This document shows, piece by piece, positions 5,801 to 7,240 of a stretch of DNA of 7,240 nt. The notes under the pieces are model-generated. The model had not been told where the DNA came from, searched no databases, and saw only the letters and a program-made list of their open reading frames with translations. The stretch is from Verrucomicrobiales bacterium (GTDB lineage: Bacteria; Verrucomicrobiota; Verrucomicrobiia; Limisphaerales; UBA1100): positions 1 to 7,240 of the forward strand of contig WTHG01000309.1 of the NCBI GenBank assembly GCA_011523245.1. Reading direction: 5' to 3'. The number at the start of each line of letters is the position of its first letter. The first letter of the stretch is position 1. Both the position numbers and the translations under genes were made by a program.

Positions 5801-7240
5801 GTTCTTATTCCAATAGCCTTCTACTTTTACTGACGCTCGGCATCGGCCTGTTTGCGGCCGAGGAGCCGCCCGCTCCCGCTATCCAGCTCGGCGCGCCGTT
5901 CCGAGACAACGCTGTTCTCCAGCGCGGCATGAAGGTGCCGGTCTGGGGTTGGGGCGAGCCTGGTGCGAAGGTCACGGTGACGTTTGCGGGGCAGACGAAA
6001 ACAGCGATGACGGGCAAGTCCGGCAAGTGGATGCTGGCCCTCGACCCGCTGAAGGCCAGCGCCGAACCTGCCGAATTGAAAGTGGCCGAGAGCACCGGCA
6101 AGCGCGTTACGCTGCGGAACGTGTTGGTGGGCGAGGTGTGGCTGGCTTCGGGGCAGTCCAACATGCAGTGGAAGGTGAACAAGAGTTCCACCATGAAACT
6201 GGCGCAAGCGTTCACCGAGGAAACCCAGGGCAAGCCCGTGCCCATCCGGGAGTTTGAAGTGACCAGCGTGATGGCGATGCTTCATCCCATCGAGCAGGCC
6301 GACGGCACTTGGAAGGACGGCAACTACGCCGATTACAGCGCCATTGCCTTCGCTTTCGCCCACAAGCTCCACAAGGAACTGGGTGTGCCCATCGGCATCC
6401 TGAACTGTTCGTTCAGCCAGACGGCCATTCAGGCCTGGGTGCCGCGCGAGGGATTCCGCGACGCCGAGGACGCCTACACGCAGGCCATCTACCGGAAGAT
6501 TTTGGAGACCGACCCCGCCACGCCCGAGCACAAGGCGGCGTGGGCGCGCTTCTACGAAGGCATCGAGGCCACGCTCCGGGAGAATGCCGAGCGGGTGGCT
6601 GAAGGTAAGGCGCCCCAACCGATTTCCACCCGGACGCCCGGCAACCTTAGCGGCAACCGGGACGCTTCCTGGCTCTTCAACGGACGGCTCAATCCCGTCG
6701 TGCCCTTCGCCATCCGCGGCGGCATCTGGAACCAAGGCTACGCCAACATGGGCGAGGGCCTGCCGTATTACCACAACCTGCACAACCTCGTTCGGGGCTG
6801 GCGCCTGGTGTGGGGCAAGCCGGAGCTGCCCGTGTACTTCCATCAGTTCTATTGCCCGGGACAGAAAGGGGAGTGGAACCACAGCCCGCGCATCGGCGGG
6901 GTCGTGGACATGCGGCTCGGCACCTGGCTGGCCCGGGATATTCCTCATACCGGCATGGCCAGCCAAATCGATGTCACGGGCGGCATCCACTACTTCAGCA
7001 AGACCGTGCCCGGGCAACGCCTGGCCCTGCACGCGCTCAAGAACCAGTACGGGCAAAATGAAGTGGTGGCCGATGAGCCGTCCTTCAAGTCCTACGAAGT
7101 CCGGGGCGACCGCATCATCGTGAAGTTCGACCACGCTGAAGGTGGCTTGGTGGCCGGTACAACCGCCTACAACACTGACCGCCGACACAAGGACGCCACG
7201 GGCTTCGCGGATCCCAAGGTCATCCCCGATGGTGAAAATC
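5797..7240 (+). CDS. Secreted sialate O-acetylesterase-type protein, 3' end cut by window
   Basis: My reading from the ATG at 5797 is open for 481 codons to the right edge. The ATG shares an ATGA overlap with the preceding gene's stop. Residues 1 to about 21 (SNSLLLLLTLGIGLFAA) are a signal peptide. An N-terminal beta domain follows, with FRDNAVLQRGMKVPVWGWGEPG, the usual lead-in of family sialate 9-O-acetylesterases. The SGNH block is VWLASGQSNMQW, with nucleophile S121. GGIWNQGYAN at 308-317 occupies the place of the usual GVIWYQGESN, and H398 in IDVTGGIHY is the likely catalytic histidine. The Glu of WYQGE is Tyr315, and the Asp usually two or three residues before the histidine is Gly; the nearest Asp is D392. 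Such enzymes deacetylate sialic acids or other acetylated sugars outside the cytoplasm. Family members commonly exceed 500 residues, so a C-terminal part is missing. It shares the SASA fold with the first operon gene but differs in length and architecture. Confidence 0.9.
   Translation, partial: MSSYSNSLLLLLTLGIGLFAAEEPPAPAIQLGAPFRDNAVLQRGMKVPVWGWGEPGAKVTVTFAGQTKTAMTGKSGKWMLALDPLKASAEPAELKVAESTGKRVTLRNVLVGEVWLASGQSNMQWKVNKSSTMKLAQAFTEETQGKPVPIREFEVTSVMAMLHPIEQADGTWKDGNYADYSAIAFAFAHKLHKELGVPIGILNCSFSQTAIQAWVPREGFRDAEDAYTQAIYRKILETDPATPEHKAAWARFYEGIEATLRENAERVAEGKAPQPISTRTPGNLSGNRDASWLFNGRLNPVVPFAIRGGIWNQGYANMGEGLPYYHNLHNLVRGWRLVWGKPELPVYFHQFYCPGQKGEWNHSPRIGGVVDMRLGTWLARDIPHTGMASQIDVTGGIHYFSKTVPGQRLALHALKNQYGQNEVVADEPSFKSYEVRGDRIIVKFDHAEGGLVAGTTAYNTDRRHKDATGFADPKVIPDGEN

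Larger units (their letters stand above)
1255..7240 (+). other. Probable four-gene operon (esterase, TGase-like/FGE-like, YdjY-type, esterase)
   Basis: All four genes are on the same strand, with junctions of +3 bp, +13 bp and a 4-bp ATGA overlap. There is no room for internal promoters or terminators outside coding DNA. All four products carry signal-peptide-like N-termini, which suggests a common extracytoplasmic role. The operon may continue past the right edge. Confidence 0.75.

Noticed and set aside
1336..7188. Several long antisense frames, the largest about 300-450 codons, opposite the four operon genes.
   Set aside because: They lie opposite well-supported genes with signal peptides and catalytic motifs, and their own translations show no coherent domains. 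They arise from the GC-rich codon pattern of the sense strand.
1..7240. CRISPR arrays, tRNA or rRNA genes, transposase genes or insertion-sequence ends.
   Set aside because: No regularly spaced repeats, RNA-gene signatures or mobile-element proteins were found by reading either strand.

Overview
The window looks like chromosomal DNA from a free-living bacterium of the PVC group, probably Verrucomicrobiota or Planctomycetota. This is inferred from gene content, not from a marker gene. The clues are a one-component regulator fusing a LacI-like sensor to an AraC-type DNA-binding domain, a YdjY-type secreted protein, SASA-type esterases, a secreted transglutaminase-like protein carrying a sulfatase-modifying-factor (FGE-like) domain, and weak or absent Shine-Dalgarno sequences in front of most starts. 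Base composition is moderately GC-rich inside genes and AT-rich in the single intergenic region.

Layout: an incomplete XylR-like regulator gene (1-1084, minus strand) runs off the left edge. A 170-bp divergent intergenic region (1085-1254) holds a perfect 12-bp direct repeat with a 21-bp period, a plausible sigma70-like promoter just downstream of it, and two overlapping, mutually exclusive hairpins before the first plus-strand start. Four tightly packed plus-strand genes follow: a 357-residue SASA/SGNH esterase (1255-2328), an 893-residue multidomain transglutaminase-like/FGE-like protein (2332-5013), a 257-residue YdjY-domain protein (5027-5800), and a second, larger sialate O-acetylesterase-type protein (5797 to the right edge, incomplete). 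The gaps are 3 and 13 bp, and the last junction is an ATGA overlap, so the four are very likely one operon. All four begin with a signal-peptide-like segment, so the products should act outside the cytoplasm.

The simplest reading is a carbohydrate-responsive operon. The regulator would sense a sugar and act at the 21-bp-period repeat. The secreted esterases would remove acyl groups from a glycan. The transglutaminase-like and YdjY proteins have unknown roles at the cell surface or in the periplasm. The substrate cannot be read from the sequence.

The most unusual feature is inside the 893-residue protein. The segment normally found at the C-terminal end of an FGE-sulfatase domain (RGGTW ... 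GLRAAI) lies before the segment normally found at its start (MEFIYVKPGKFMMGG ... DPTGP). The whole permuted block also appears to sit inside a C-terminal beta-sandwich domain. This looks like a circularly permuted, nested and catalytically degenerate FGE-like domain.
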